DNA of 5,607 nt, taken from contig JAHKXX010000123.1 in the NCBI GenBank assembly GCA_020627425.1, positions 1 to 5,607 of the forward strand, written 5' to 3'. Made by a program: the position numbers and the translations under genes. Position 1 is the stretch's first letter. Each line of letters opens with the position of its first letter. This document shows, one piece after another, positions 1 to 5,607 of this stretch. The stretch comes from a bacterium (GTDB taxonomy: Bacteria; Bacillota; Clostridia; Oscillospirales; Acutalibacteraceae). The notes beneath the pieces are model-generated. The model saw only the letters and a list, made by a program, of their open reading frames with translations. It was not told where the DNA came from and searched no databases.

Positions 1-380
1 CGTTTTATAAGCATGAGGAGGAAAGAGCCGTGCTTCATATGATGGGTAACGAGGTATATAAGTTTGCCGTAAAGTCTATGACCGAGGGAATAAAAAAATC
101 GGTACAGGATGCAGGACTTACACTGTCGGATGTAGACAGGGTGATCCCTCATCAGGCAAATATAAGAATAATCAATGCTGCTGCAAAAAATCTTGACATT
201 GACAACGAAAAATTCTTCTGCAATGTTATGCACTACGGAAACACCTCCTCGGGCAGCGTACCGCTGGCTCTTGATGAGGCAAGCCACGCAGGGCTGCTGA
301 AAAAAGGTGACATAATCGCGATGTGCGCCTTTGGAGCCGGTCTTACTACAGGCAGTTGCGTAATCAGATGGAATAAATAA
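1..380 (+). CDS. fabH: 3-oxoacyl-ACP synthase III (KAS III), C-terminal part, 5' end outside window
   Basis: FabH starts fatty-acid synthesis in the cytoplasm by condensing an acyl-CoA primer with malonyl-ACP. The open frame runs in from the window edge (first full codon at 3) and gives about 125 residues, against a usual 310-330, so the N-terminal half with the catalytic Cys is missing only because of the window boundary. What is visible matches the C-terminal thiolase-fold domain: the MGNEVYKFA segment, PHQANIRI with the catalytic His (codon 150-152), YGNTSSGS with the catalytic Asn (codon 240-242), and a glycine-rich end FGAGLTTGS before the TAA at 378-380. A GTG at 30 could be mistaken for a start, but clear FabH-like sequence continues upstream of it in the same frame, so it is an internal valine. 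fabD follows after 30 nt in the same direction. Residues needed for the second half of the active site are intact. The assignment is firm; the primer preference (acetyl or branched) cannot be read. Confidence 0.95.
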   Translation, partial: FYKHEEERAVLHMMGNEVYKFAVKSMTEGIKKSVQDAGLTLSDVDRVIPHQANIRIINAAAKNLDIDNEKFFCNVMHYGNTSSGSVPLALDEASHAGLLKKGDIIAMCAFGAGLTTGSCVIRWNK

Positions 381-395
381 TCAACAGGAATTGAA

Positions 396-403
396 CACGG
401 GGG
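396..403 (+). promoter_or_regulatory. ribosome binding site of fabD (decides the start)
   Basis: The purine run CACGGGGG ends 7 nt before the ATG at 411 but only 1 nt before the ATG at 405. Only the downstream ATG has a usable spacing from it. A weaker AGGA at 386-389 lies 15 nt before 405, which is too far for efficient initiation. The G-run departs from the AGGAGG seen before other genes in the window, so fabD initiation may be moderate or partly coupled to fabH termination 30 nt upstream. Confidence 0.5.
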
Positions 404-410
404 TATGTAT

Positions 411-1307
411 ATGGCAAAAACGGCATTTGTATTTTCCGGACAGGGAGCACAGTATCCGGGAATGGGAAAATCACTATACGAAAACTCACCTGCCGCAAGA
501 GCGGTTTTTGATATGGCAGAGTCAATAAGACCCGGTACACTTCATCAGTGCTTCGAGGGTACCAAGGAGGAGCTGTCCGTTACCATAAATACTCAGCCCT
601 GCGTATTCATTTGTGATCTGGCAGCAGCCGAGGCAGTAAAGGAAAAGGGTATAAGGGCTGATTTTGCAGCAGGCTTTTCACTCGGAGAGATAGCCGCCGC
701 AGCCTTTGCCGGAATGCTGTCGTATGAGGACGCTTTCAGACTTGTATGCAAGCGTGCAGAGTTTATGGATAAAGCCGCAAAGGCAAACAAGGGAGCTATG
801 GCGGCCGTTGTGAAGATAACGCCGCAGCAGACCGAAGAGATATGCACTCATTTCAGACAGGCTTACCCCGTTAATTATAACAGTCCGCTTCAGACAGTTG
901 TGGCTGCTTCTGAGGACGAGATAGACGCACTGTGCGCTATGGTAAAGGAAAACAAGGGCAAGGCTGTAAAGCTTGCCGTAAGCGGAGCCTTCCACTCACC
1001 TTTTATGGACACAGCAGCCGCAGAGCTTTCCGCTTACCTTGAAGGCGTGCAGTTAAAGGAGCCGGAAATACCGGTTTACGCCAATGTAAGCGCAAGACCT
1101 TATTCCGGAGACCTTAAACAGCTTATGTCGGAGCAGGTCAATCACCCTGTAAAATGGCAGGACAGTGTTAACAATATGATAGAGGACGGAGCAGACAGAT
1201 TTATTGAGGTCGGCGTCGGCAAGACCCTTACAGGACTTATTAAAAAGATAAATGCAGATGTAGAGGCTGTAAATATAGAAAATAAGGAGGCGCTGGATAC
1301 TCTCTAA
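411..1307 (+). CDS. fabD: malonyl-CoA:ACP transacylase
   Basis: FabD transfers malonyl from malonyl-CoA to acyl carrier protein, supplying FabH and FabF with extender units. From the ATG at 411 it is 298 residues, normal for the family (about 300-310). Visible motifs are FSGQGAQ at 8-14 (oxyanion-hole Gln 11), the nucleophile elbow GFSLGE at 88-93 with catalytic Ser90, Arg115 in CKRAEFM (carboxylate-binding position), NSPLQ at 157-161, catalytic His195 in SGAFHSPFM, and EVGVGKTLTG at 266-275. Start choice: another ATG at 405 is in frame, but the G-run at 399-403 lies only 1 nt before it and 7 nt before 411, and family proteins begin close to the xKTAFVFxGQG strand, so 411 is preferred; 405 would add only Met-Tyr. 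Odd points: Phe replaces the usual His before the nucleophile, Leu replaces the usual Gly in NSPGQ, and the 3' end contains an unused AAGGAGG. All catalytic residues are present, so activity is expected. Confidence 0.96.
   Translation: MAKTAFVFSGQGAQYPGMGKSLYENSPAARAVFDMAESIRPGTLHQCFEGTKEELSVTINTQPCVFICDLAAAEAVKEKGIRADFAAGFSLGEIAAAAFAGMLSYEDAFRLVCKRAEFMDKAAKANKGAMAAVVKITPQQTEEICTHFRQAYPVNYNSPLQTVVAASEDEIDALCAMVKENKGKAVKLAVSGAFHSPFMDTAAAELSAYLEGVQLKEPEIPVYANVSARPYSGDLKQLMSEQVNHPVKWQDSVNNMIEDGADRFIEVGVGKTLTGLIKKINADVEAVNIENKEALDTL
1284..1290 (+). promoter_or_regulatory. strong Shine-Dalgarno-like sequence inside the fabD 3' end, without a matching start codon
   Basis: AAGGAGG is a perfect anti-SD match, the strongest in the window, and lies in the last codons of fabD. 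No ATG, GTG or TTG follows at 4-12 nt; a CTG at 1293 would be in the fabD frame and stop four codons later. The fabD stop is 14 nt downstream and the fabG ATG 41 nt downstream. It may hold ribosomes near the fabD/fabG junction, or be a chance product of Lys-Glu-Ala codons. Its role is inferred, not shown. Confidence 0.35.
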
Positions 1308-1331
1308 GTCGAGTTTCAGCAAAGTTGTGCT

Positions 1332-2078
1332 ATGATGGATCTAACAGGAAAAAACGCAGTAGTTACAGGCTCGTCCAGAGGCATAGGCAAGGCTGTCGCA
1401 CTGAAGCTTGCATCGCTCGGAGCAAATGTAGCCGTTGTTTATGCAGGCAACAAGGAAAAAGCAGACGAAACAGTTAAAGAGCTGGAAGCTCTCGGTGTAA
1501 AGGCGATCTGCTATTGCTGTGACGTTTCGTCCGCCGAGCAGACAAAACAGCTCGCTTCACAGGTGATAGCTGACTTCGGCGGAATAGATATTCTTGTCAA
1601 TAATGCCGGAATAGTAAAGGACGGTCTTATCCTTTCTATGAAGGAAGAGGATTTTGACAAGGTAATAAGTGTCAACCTTAAGGGTGCATTTAATATGACA
1701 AAGGCTGTATATCAGCACCTTATGAAGAAGCGCCGCGGAAGGATCATAAATATCTCCTCCATTGTCGGTCTGAACGGTAATGCCGGACAGGCAAACTATG
1801 CCGCAGCAAAGGCAGGAATAATAGGACTCACAAAGTCGGCTGCAAAAGAGCTTGCTGCACGAAATGTGACCGTGAACGCTATTGCTCCGGGCTTTATCGA
1901 AACAGAAATGACAGACGCCATTCCCGAGCGCGCAAGAGAAGCTGCTCTTGCCGCTATACCGATGAAAAGACCCGGACAGGGTGAGGACGTAGCGAACGCT
2001 GTTGCCTTTCTTGCAAGTGATGAAGCGGCCTATATCACCGGAGAGATAATAAAGGTTGACGGCGGAATGGCTATCTGA
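1332..2078 (+). CDS. fabG: 3-oxoacyl-ACP reductase, short-chain dehydrogenase family
   Basis: FabG reduces 3-ketoacyl-ACP to (R)-3-hydroxyacyl-ACP, the first reduction of each elongation cycle, normally with NADPH. The 248 residues fit the family (244-250). The classical SDR layout is complete: TGSSRGIG at 12-19 for the dinucleotide, with Arg16 typical of NADPH use; CDV at 63-65; NNAG at 90-93; Asn115; catalytic Ser143, Tyr156 and Lys160 (YAAAK); APGFIETEMT after it; and the C-terminal VDGGMAI end. Two adjacent in-frame ATGs at 1332 and 1335 are equally plausible starts and differ by one Met. Neither has a recognisable Shine-Dalgarno sequence in the 24 nt after fabD, so translation probably depends on ribosomes finishing fabD. 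The gene is in the same frame as fabD, separated by one TAA and eight sense codons. SDR proteins have many roles, but position inside the fab cluster makes FabG the clear call. Confidence 0.96.
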   Translation: MMDLTGKNAVVTGSSRGIGKAVALKLASLGANVAVVYAGNKEKADETVKELEALGVKAICYCCDVSSAEQTKQLASQVIADFGGIDILVNNAGIVKDGLILSMKEEDFDKVISVNLKGAFNMTKAVYQHLMKKRRGRIINISSIVGLNGNAGQANYAAAKAGIIGLTKSAAKELAARNVTVNAIAPGFIETEMTDAIPERAREAALAAIPMKRPGQGEDVANAVAFLASDEAAYITGEIIKVDGGMAI

Positions 2079-2101
2079 CCTTTACGAAAGGAGCATAAAA
2101 T

Positions 2102-3322
2102 ATGAGAAGAGTTGTAATAACCGGTCTTGGTGCCGTTACTCCTGTAGGAAATACGGTAACGGAAGCCTGGAACAATATGAAAAACGGAGTATGCGGTATA
2201 GACACGATCAAAAGCTTTGATCCCGAGCTTACAAAGGCAAAGGTAGCAGCCGAGATAAAAAACTTTGACCCTACTGAGTATATAGAGAAAAGAGAATGCA
2301 GAAAGCTGGATCTTTTCGCACAGTATGCTCTCTGTGCCGCGGCTCAGGCTGTTGACGACAGCAAGATCATGGGAAATATTGACGAGGAACGCTTTGGTGT
2401 GTATGTAGGCTCCGGTACGGGAGGAATACAAACATTCTATAACCAGTGCTATAATATGTTCACTGATAAAAGCATATCCCCGTTCTTCATTCCTATGATG
2501 ATAGGAAATATAGCTGCCGGAGATATAGCTATACGCTTTAATGCAAGAGGTGTTTGTCTGCCCGTGGTTACGGCTTGCGCAACATCTACCAATGCCGTAG
2601 GAGAAGCATTCCATGCTATCAAGAACGATTATGCCGACGCAATAATCGCAGGCGGCGCAGAGGCAGCTATTTCACCGCTTGCCGTAAAGGGCTTTACAAG
2701 CTGTAAGGCACTTACTATGGAGACAGACCCCAAAAAAGCGTCAATACCCTTTGATAAAAACAGAAGCGGCTTTGTAATGGGCGACGGAGCAGGAATTCTT
2801 ATACTTGAGGAATATGAGCACGCTGTAGCGCGCGGAGCCAAGATATATGCAGAAATATGCGGCTATGGCAATACCTGTGACGCGCATCATATAACCGCTC
2901 CCGATCCCGAGGCAAAAGGCTCGTCAAAATGTATTTCTCTCGCACTGAGAGAAGCTCAGTATCAGGGAACAGAGGAGCTTTATATAAACGCTCACGGTAC
3001 CAGCACACCGATGAATGACTCTACCGAGACAAAGGCTTTCAAAATCGCACTCGGTGACGCTGCTTATAAAGCACACATCAGTTCCACAAAATCTATGACC
3101 GGACATATGCTCGGAGCTACGGGTGCCGTAGAGGCTATTGCCGCTACAATGGCTCTTGTTGACGGTGTTATTCCGCCGACTATCGGTTATAGTGAGCCTG
3201 ACCCCGAGTGTGATCTTGATTATACTCCGAACAAGGCTGTAAAAGCAGATGTAAATATGGCTATCAGCACGACTTTTGGCTTTGGCGGACACAATGCTTG
3301 TATAGCTCTCAGAAAAATATAA
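2102..3322 (+). CDS. fabF: 3-oxoacyl-ACP synthase II (KAS II)
   Basis: FabF carries out the elongating condensations of acyl-ACP with malonyl-ACP. It is 406 residues, close to the usual 410-415. The KAS I/II active site is complete: nucleophile Cys159 in VVTACATSTNA, His298 in NAHGTSTPMND, Lys330 and His335 in KSMTGHMLGATG, and the C-terminal gating glycine loop GFGGHNA at 393-399. The N-terminal RRVVITGLGAVTPVG strand is typical and fixes the start. AAAGGAG at 2087-2093 sits 8 nt before the ATG, a good ribosome binding site. fabG ends 23 nt upstream. The Cys-His-His set separates it from KAS III (Cys-His-Asn, seen in fabH here). Whether it is FabF- or FabB-like in chain-length and unsaturated substrate use cannot be fixed from sequence; Clostridia normally have FabF only, and as the only elongating synthase in this cluster it is called FabF. 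No truncation or lost residue is seen. Confidence 0.96.
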   Translation: MRRVVITGLGAVTPVGNTVTEAWNNMKNGVCGIDTIKSFDPELTKAKVAAEIKNFDPTEYIEKRECRKLDLFAQYALCAAAQAVDDSKIMGNIDEERFGVYVGSGTGGIQTFYNQCYNMFTDKSISPFFIPMMIGNIAAGDIAIRFNARGVCLPVVTACATSTNAVGEAFHAIKNDYADAIIAGGAEAAISPLAVKGFTSCKALTMETDPKKASIPFDKNRSGFVMGDGAGILILEEYEHAVARGAKIYAEICGYGNTCDAHHITAPDPEAKGSSKCISLALREAQYQGTEELYINAHGTSTPMNDSTETKAFKIALGDAAYKAHISSTKSMTGHMLGATGAVEAIAATMALVDGVIPPTIGYSEPDPECDLDYTPNKAVKADVNMAISTTFGFGGHNACIALRKI

Positions 3323-3340
3323 TGAATAGAGGTATTATCT

Positions 3341-3805
3341 ATGTACAGTGTCGATGAAATAAAGCAGCTGCTTGCGGCATTTGATAATTCAAAGGCTACA
3401 AGGCTTACAATTAAGAACGGTGAGGGCGAAGAGATCTCCTTTATGCAGAAGAGCAGTGCCTCTGTTATAACGGAGCAGACTGTAGTAAGCGAACCTGTGG
3501 TCGAAAAGTCCCATGCAAAAGCATCCAATTCACCGTTTATACAGCCCGAGGAAAAGCAGGCGGATGACGGCAGCTCACCGGTAAATTCCCCGATGGTAGG
3601 CGTTTTTTATGCGGCTCCGGCACCTGATAAGGATCCGTATGTATCTGTAGGCTCTGTTGTAAACAAGGGCGATGTTCTGTGTCTTATCGAGGCTATGAAG
3701 CTGATGAACGAGGTTACTGCCGATAAGGGCGGCACTATTACAAAAATTTGTGTCGAAAACGGTGATGTAGTAGAATACGGTCAGCCGCTGTTTATGATAA
3801 AGTGA
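3341..3805 (+). CDS. accB: biotin carboxyl carrier protein of acetyl-CoA carboxylase
   Basis: AccB carries biotin between the biotin carboxylase (AccC) and the carboxyltransferase (AccDA), in the step that makes malonyl-CoA. The 154 residues match the family (about 150-165). Three parts are visible: an N-terminal segment (about 1-37) with the SVDEIKQLLAAFDNSKATRL helix common in these proteins; a flexible linker (about 38-80) rich in Ser, Glu, Ala and Val, less Ala/Pro-rich than the E. coli linker; and the C-terminal biotinyl domain from SPMVGVFY (83-90) to the end. Lys120 in EAMKLM (codon 3698-3700) is the biotinylation site. The ADKGGTI turn follows and the protein ends right after the last strand, as expected. 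AGAGG at 3328-3332 is 8 nt before the ATG. fabZ starts 17 nt after the stop, and accC comes after that. Biotin attachment needs a BirA-type ligase encoded elsewhere. A biotin domain of a decarboxylase is the alternative, but the fab/acc context argues against it. Confidence 0.95.
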   Translation: MYSVDEIKQLLAAFDNSKATRLTIKNGEGEEISFMQKSSASVITEQTVVSEPVVEKSHAKASNSPFIQPEEKQADDGSSPVNSPMVGVFYAAPAPDKDPYVSVGSVVNKGDVLCLIEAMKLMNEVTADKGGTITKICVENGDVVEYGQPLFMIK

Positions 3806-3822
3806 TTTTTCGGAGGTAGACG

Positions 3823-4245
3823 ATGAATAAAGAAGAGCTTAAAAATGTTATTCCTCACAGAAATTCGATGCTGCTTATAGACGAAGCGACCAAAACAGGA
3901 GATAATACCTGTGTCGGAAAAAAATACATAACGGGCGATGAATGGTTTCTTGACGGGCATTTCCCGGGAAATCCTGTGGTACCGGGAGTTATTCTCTGCG
4001 AAATGCTGGCGCAGGCAAGCTCGGTTATTATCGCCGAAAAATCCGCAGTAAGTACACCGTATTTTACCGGAATAGAGAAGGCTAAATTTAAAAATAAGGT
4101 TCTACCCGGACAGACGCTTGATATAAGCTGTGAGCTTACCCGTTCTATAAAGGATACGTTTTTCTTTATAAAGGCAAAAGGCTCTGTTGATGGTAAGCTT
4201 TGCGTACAGGCGGAATTTTCTTTTGCGTTGATCGAGAGGGTGTAA
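3823..4245 (+). CDS. fabZ: 3-hydroxyacyl-ACP dehydratase
   Basis: FabZ removes water from 3-hydroxyacyl-ACP to give trans-2-enoyl-ACP, the third step of the cycle. It is 140 residues, the usual length of a single hotdog-fold domain. The active-site helix LDGHFPGNPVVPGVILCEML carries catalytic His46 and Glu60. The N-terminal IPHRNSMLLIDEA is the family's PHRxPxLLVD element in a form seen in Clostridia, and PYFTGIEKAKFKNKVLPGQTL is the central strand region. The ribosome binding site GGAGGT (3812-3817) is 5 nt from the ATG, the strongest properly placed one in the window. Lying between accB and accC is a usual place for fabZ in Firmicutes. In some Firmicutes a close relative, FabN, also isomerises the double bond to make unsaturated chains; motif reading cannot separate the two, and no second dehydratase or FabM-like gene is visible here. 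Confidence 0.95.
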   Translation: MNKEELKNVIPHRNSMLLIDEATKTGDNTCVGKKYITGDEWFLDGHFPGNPVVPGVILCEMLAQASSVIIAEKSAVSTPYFTGIEKAKFKNKVLPGQTLDISCELTRSIKDTFFFIKAKGSVDGKLCVQAEFSFALIERV

Positions 4246-4251
4246 TCATTG
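4235..4251 (+). promoter_or_regulatory. ribosome binding site and TTG start of accC, overlapping the fabZ end
   Basis: AGAGGG (4235-4240) lies in the last fabZ codons, 8 nt before the TTG at 4249-4251. The fabZ TAA ends 3 nt before the TTG. The encoded protein then begins FSKILIANRGEIAVR, exactly where biotin carboxylases begin, and no ATG lies close by in frame before codon 24. The rare start and the tight spacing suggest accC translation is coupled to fabZ and kept at a modest rate; this is inference. Confidence 0.8.
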
Positions 4252-5595
4252 TTTTCAAAGATACTAATTGCGAACCGCGGCGAGATCGCCGTCAGAATAA
4301 TCCGCGCCTGCCGTGAGATGGGTATTTCTACAGTTGCAGTTTATTCACAGGCAGATAAAAATGCTCTTCATGTCAGTATGGCTGATGAAAGCTATTGTAT
4401 AGGCGGTCCTATGGTGGCTGAGTCATATCTGAATATGGCTGCAATAATCGAAGTAGCCGTTGTATCCGGCGCCCAGGCAATACATCCCGGCTACGGACTT
4501 TTGTCAGAGAATGCAAAGTTTGTTTCTCTCTGCGAGCAGTGCAATATAGAGTTTATCGGTCCGACCTCTGCAATGATAGAGCGTCTTGGAGACAAGGACG
4601 CTGCAAGAAGAACTATGAAAGCAGCCGGTGTTCCCGTAACACCCGGCAGCGATGTAATAGATGATGTCACAGAGGCAAGAGCAAAGGCGCAGGAAATAGG
4701 CTTTCCTCTGCTTGTCAAGGCACGCTCCGGCGGCGGCGGCAGGGGCATACGCAGAGTCGACAGAATAGAGGATTTTGACAATGCCTTTTTGTCTGCCAAG
4801 GCAGAGGCGCAGAGCGCCTTTGGTGACGGCGCCGTTTATATGGAGAAATTCCTTTCACCGGTAAAACATGTTGAAATGCAGCTGCTTGCCGACAAATACG
4901 GAAACGTAGTATGCCTTGGAGAAAGAGAATGCTCTGTTCAGAGAAAAAATCAAAAGCTTATCGAGGAGAGTCCCTCTCCTGCCGTAAGCAAGGAAATGCG
5001 CAAGAGCATGATGGAGGCTGCCGTAAAGGCTGCAAAGGCTGTTAATTACGAGAATGCCGGTACTGTAGAGTTCCTTGTTGACAAGGATAAGAACTTCTAT
5101 TTTATGGAGATGAATACCCGTTTACAGGTAGAGCATCCTGTAACAGAGATAGTTACCGGACTCGATATAGTACAGTGGCAGATAAGAATAGCATCAGGCG
5201 CTAAGCTTACCGTAACTCAGGACAGGGTGTTTATGCACGGCTGTGCGATAGAGTGCCGTATAAATGCAGAGGATCCCGACAATAACTTCCGTCCCGGCTG
5301 CGGCACTATAGACTTTATCCACGTTCCCGGCGGTCCCACCGTAAGGTTTGATACGGCTATATACCAGGATTATACGGTTCCTCCGTATTATGATTCAATG
5401 ATAGGAAAGCTGATAGTTCAGGCGCGTTCCCGCGACCTTGCCATCAGAAAAATGAAGATGGCACTCAGTGAGCTTATCATTAACGGCATTATTCATAACA
5501 GAGATCTTCATATAGATATTCTTTCCGACCCGAGATTTGTGTCCGGTGAATATACTACCGATTTTATGGAAAACTTTCATAGAAAAGAAAAATAG
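4249..5595 (+). CDS. accC: biotin carboxylase subunit of acetyl-CoA carboxylase
   Basis: AccC uses ATP and bicarbonate to carboxylate the biotin on AccB. At 448 residues it is the length of the stand-alone bacterial subunit (E. coli 449), not of the longer pyruvate or propionyl-CoA carboxylase alpha chains, which supports the acetyl-CoA carboxylase role together with accB next door. Domains in order: N-terminal biotin carboxylase fold (IANRGEIAVR at 7-16, HPGYGLLSEN at 79-88); ATP-grasp with Lys157 and glycine loop GGGGRG at 161-166; the HVEMQ strand with His207; QRKNQK at 231-236 with Lys236; EMNTRLQVEHP at 287-297 with metal and catalytic Glu287, Asn289, Arg291, Glu295; and the C-terminal domain with ECRINAEDP (Arg337) and YTVPPYYDSMIGKL. 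Asn234 stands where E. coli has His236. The start is a TTG 3 nt after fabZ. It ends in tandem TAG-TAG stops. accD and accA would be expected next but lie beyond the window. Confidence 0.96.
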   Translation: MFSKILIANRGEIAVRIIRACREMGISTVAVYSQADKNALHVSMADESYCIGGPMVAESYLNMAAIIEVAVVSGAQAIHPGYGLLSENAKFVSLCEQCNIEFIGPTSAMIERLGDKDAARRTMKAAGVPVTPGSDVIDDVTEARAKAQEIGFPLLVKARSGGGGRGIRRVDRIEDFDNAFLSAKAEAQSAFGDGAVYMEKFLSPVKHVEMQLLADKYGNVVCLGERECSVQRKNQKLIEESPSPAVSKEMRKSMMEAAVKAAKAVNYENAGTVEFLVDKDKNFYFMEMNTRLQVEHPVTEIVTGLDIVQWQIRIASGAKLTVTQDRVFMHGCAIECRINAEDPDNNFRPGCGTIDFIHVPGGPTVRFDTAIYQDYTVPPYYDSMIGKLIVQARSRDLAIRKMKMALSELIINGIIHNRDLHIDILSDPRFVSGEYTTDFMENFHRKEK

Positions 5596-5607
5596 TAGGA
5601 CAGCGGC

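Noticed and set aside
30..380. A complete small gene starting with GTG at 30
   Set aside because: The frame is open to the window edge and the upstream residues continue a FabH-like sequence; this is the 3' part of fabH.
593..1322. Minus-strand open frames opposite fabD
   Set aside because: They overlap each other and a well-supported FabD; no family motif or ribosome binding site supports them.
2030..2614. 194-codon minus-strand open frame opposite fabG/fabF
   Set aside because: It lies antisense to fabF, whose motifs are intact; its translation is Cys/Ser/Tyr-rich with no recognisable domain, as expected of a shadow frame.
2629..3528. Several minus-strand open frames opposite fabF and accB
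   Set aside because: All are shadows of clearly coding plus-strand genes, with no domain or ribosome binding support.
4491..5580. Minus-strand open frames opposite accC
   Set aside because: Antisense to conserved ATP-grasp motifs; low-complexity translations without known features.
5593..5607. Start of a downstream gene or a terminator after accC
   Set aside because: Only 12 bases follow the TAG-TAG stops; an AGGA is present but no start codon or hairpin can be seen, so accD is only an expectation.
1..5607. A previously undescribed system hidden in the window
   Set aside because: All long frames on the plus strand are standard fatty-acid synthesis genes with intact catalytic residues, and the gaps are at most 30 nt; no repeats, CRISPR, RNA gene or mobile element was seen.

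Overview
This window is a single, densely packed, plus-strand stretch of a type II fatty-acid biosynthesis operon. In order it holds fabH (3' part only), fabD, fabG, fabF, accB, fabZ and accC. The genes together cover almost every base; the largest gap is 30 nt (24 nt after fabD if the upstream ATG is used). No internal promoter, terminator, RNA gene, repeat or mobile element is visible. Gene order, moderate GC, frequent ATA/AGA codons, AGGAGG-like ribosome binding sites and residue choices in the enzymes (for example an AccC motif with Asn in place of the E. coli His) point to a Firmicute. A Clostridia member of the Ruminococcus/Oscillospiraceae type is the best guess; genus and species cannot be fixed from the sequence alone.

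Layout: 1-380 is the C-terminal part of FabH, carrying the catalytic His and Asn. FabD (411-1307) and FabG (1332-2078) follow. FabF (2102-3322), AccB (3341-3805), FabZ (3823-4245) and AccC (4249-5595) complete the window. The last 12 bases after accC are non-coding and probably lead into accD/accA, as in related operons, but those genes lie outside the window.

How the genes work together: AccB (biotin carrier) and AccC (biotin carboxylase) are two of the acetyl-CoA carboxylase subunits that make malonyl-CoA. FabD moves the malonyl group to acyl carrier protein. FabH performs the first condensation and FabF the later ones. FabG reduces the 3-ketoacyl-ACP and FabZ dehydrates the hydroxyacyl-ACP. 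The enoyl reductase (FabK/FabI) and acyl carrier protein, often found between fabH and fabD or nearby in Clostridia, are not in the window.

I did not find a new biological system here. The one piece of structure the gene calls do not explain is the fabD/fabG junction. fabG has no Shine-Dalgarno sequence. A perfect AAGGAGG lies inside the end of fabD with no start codon at the right distance. Reading +1 across the fabD stop gives a short extension ending in a TGA that overlaps the fabG ATG (ATGA).
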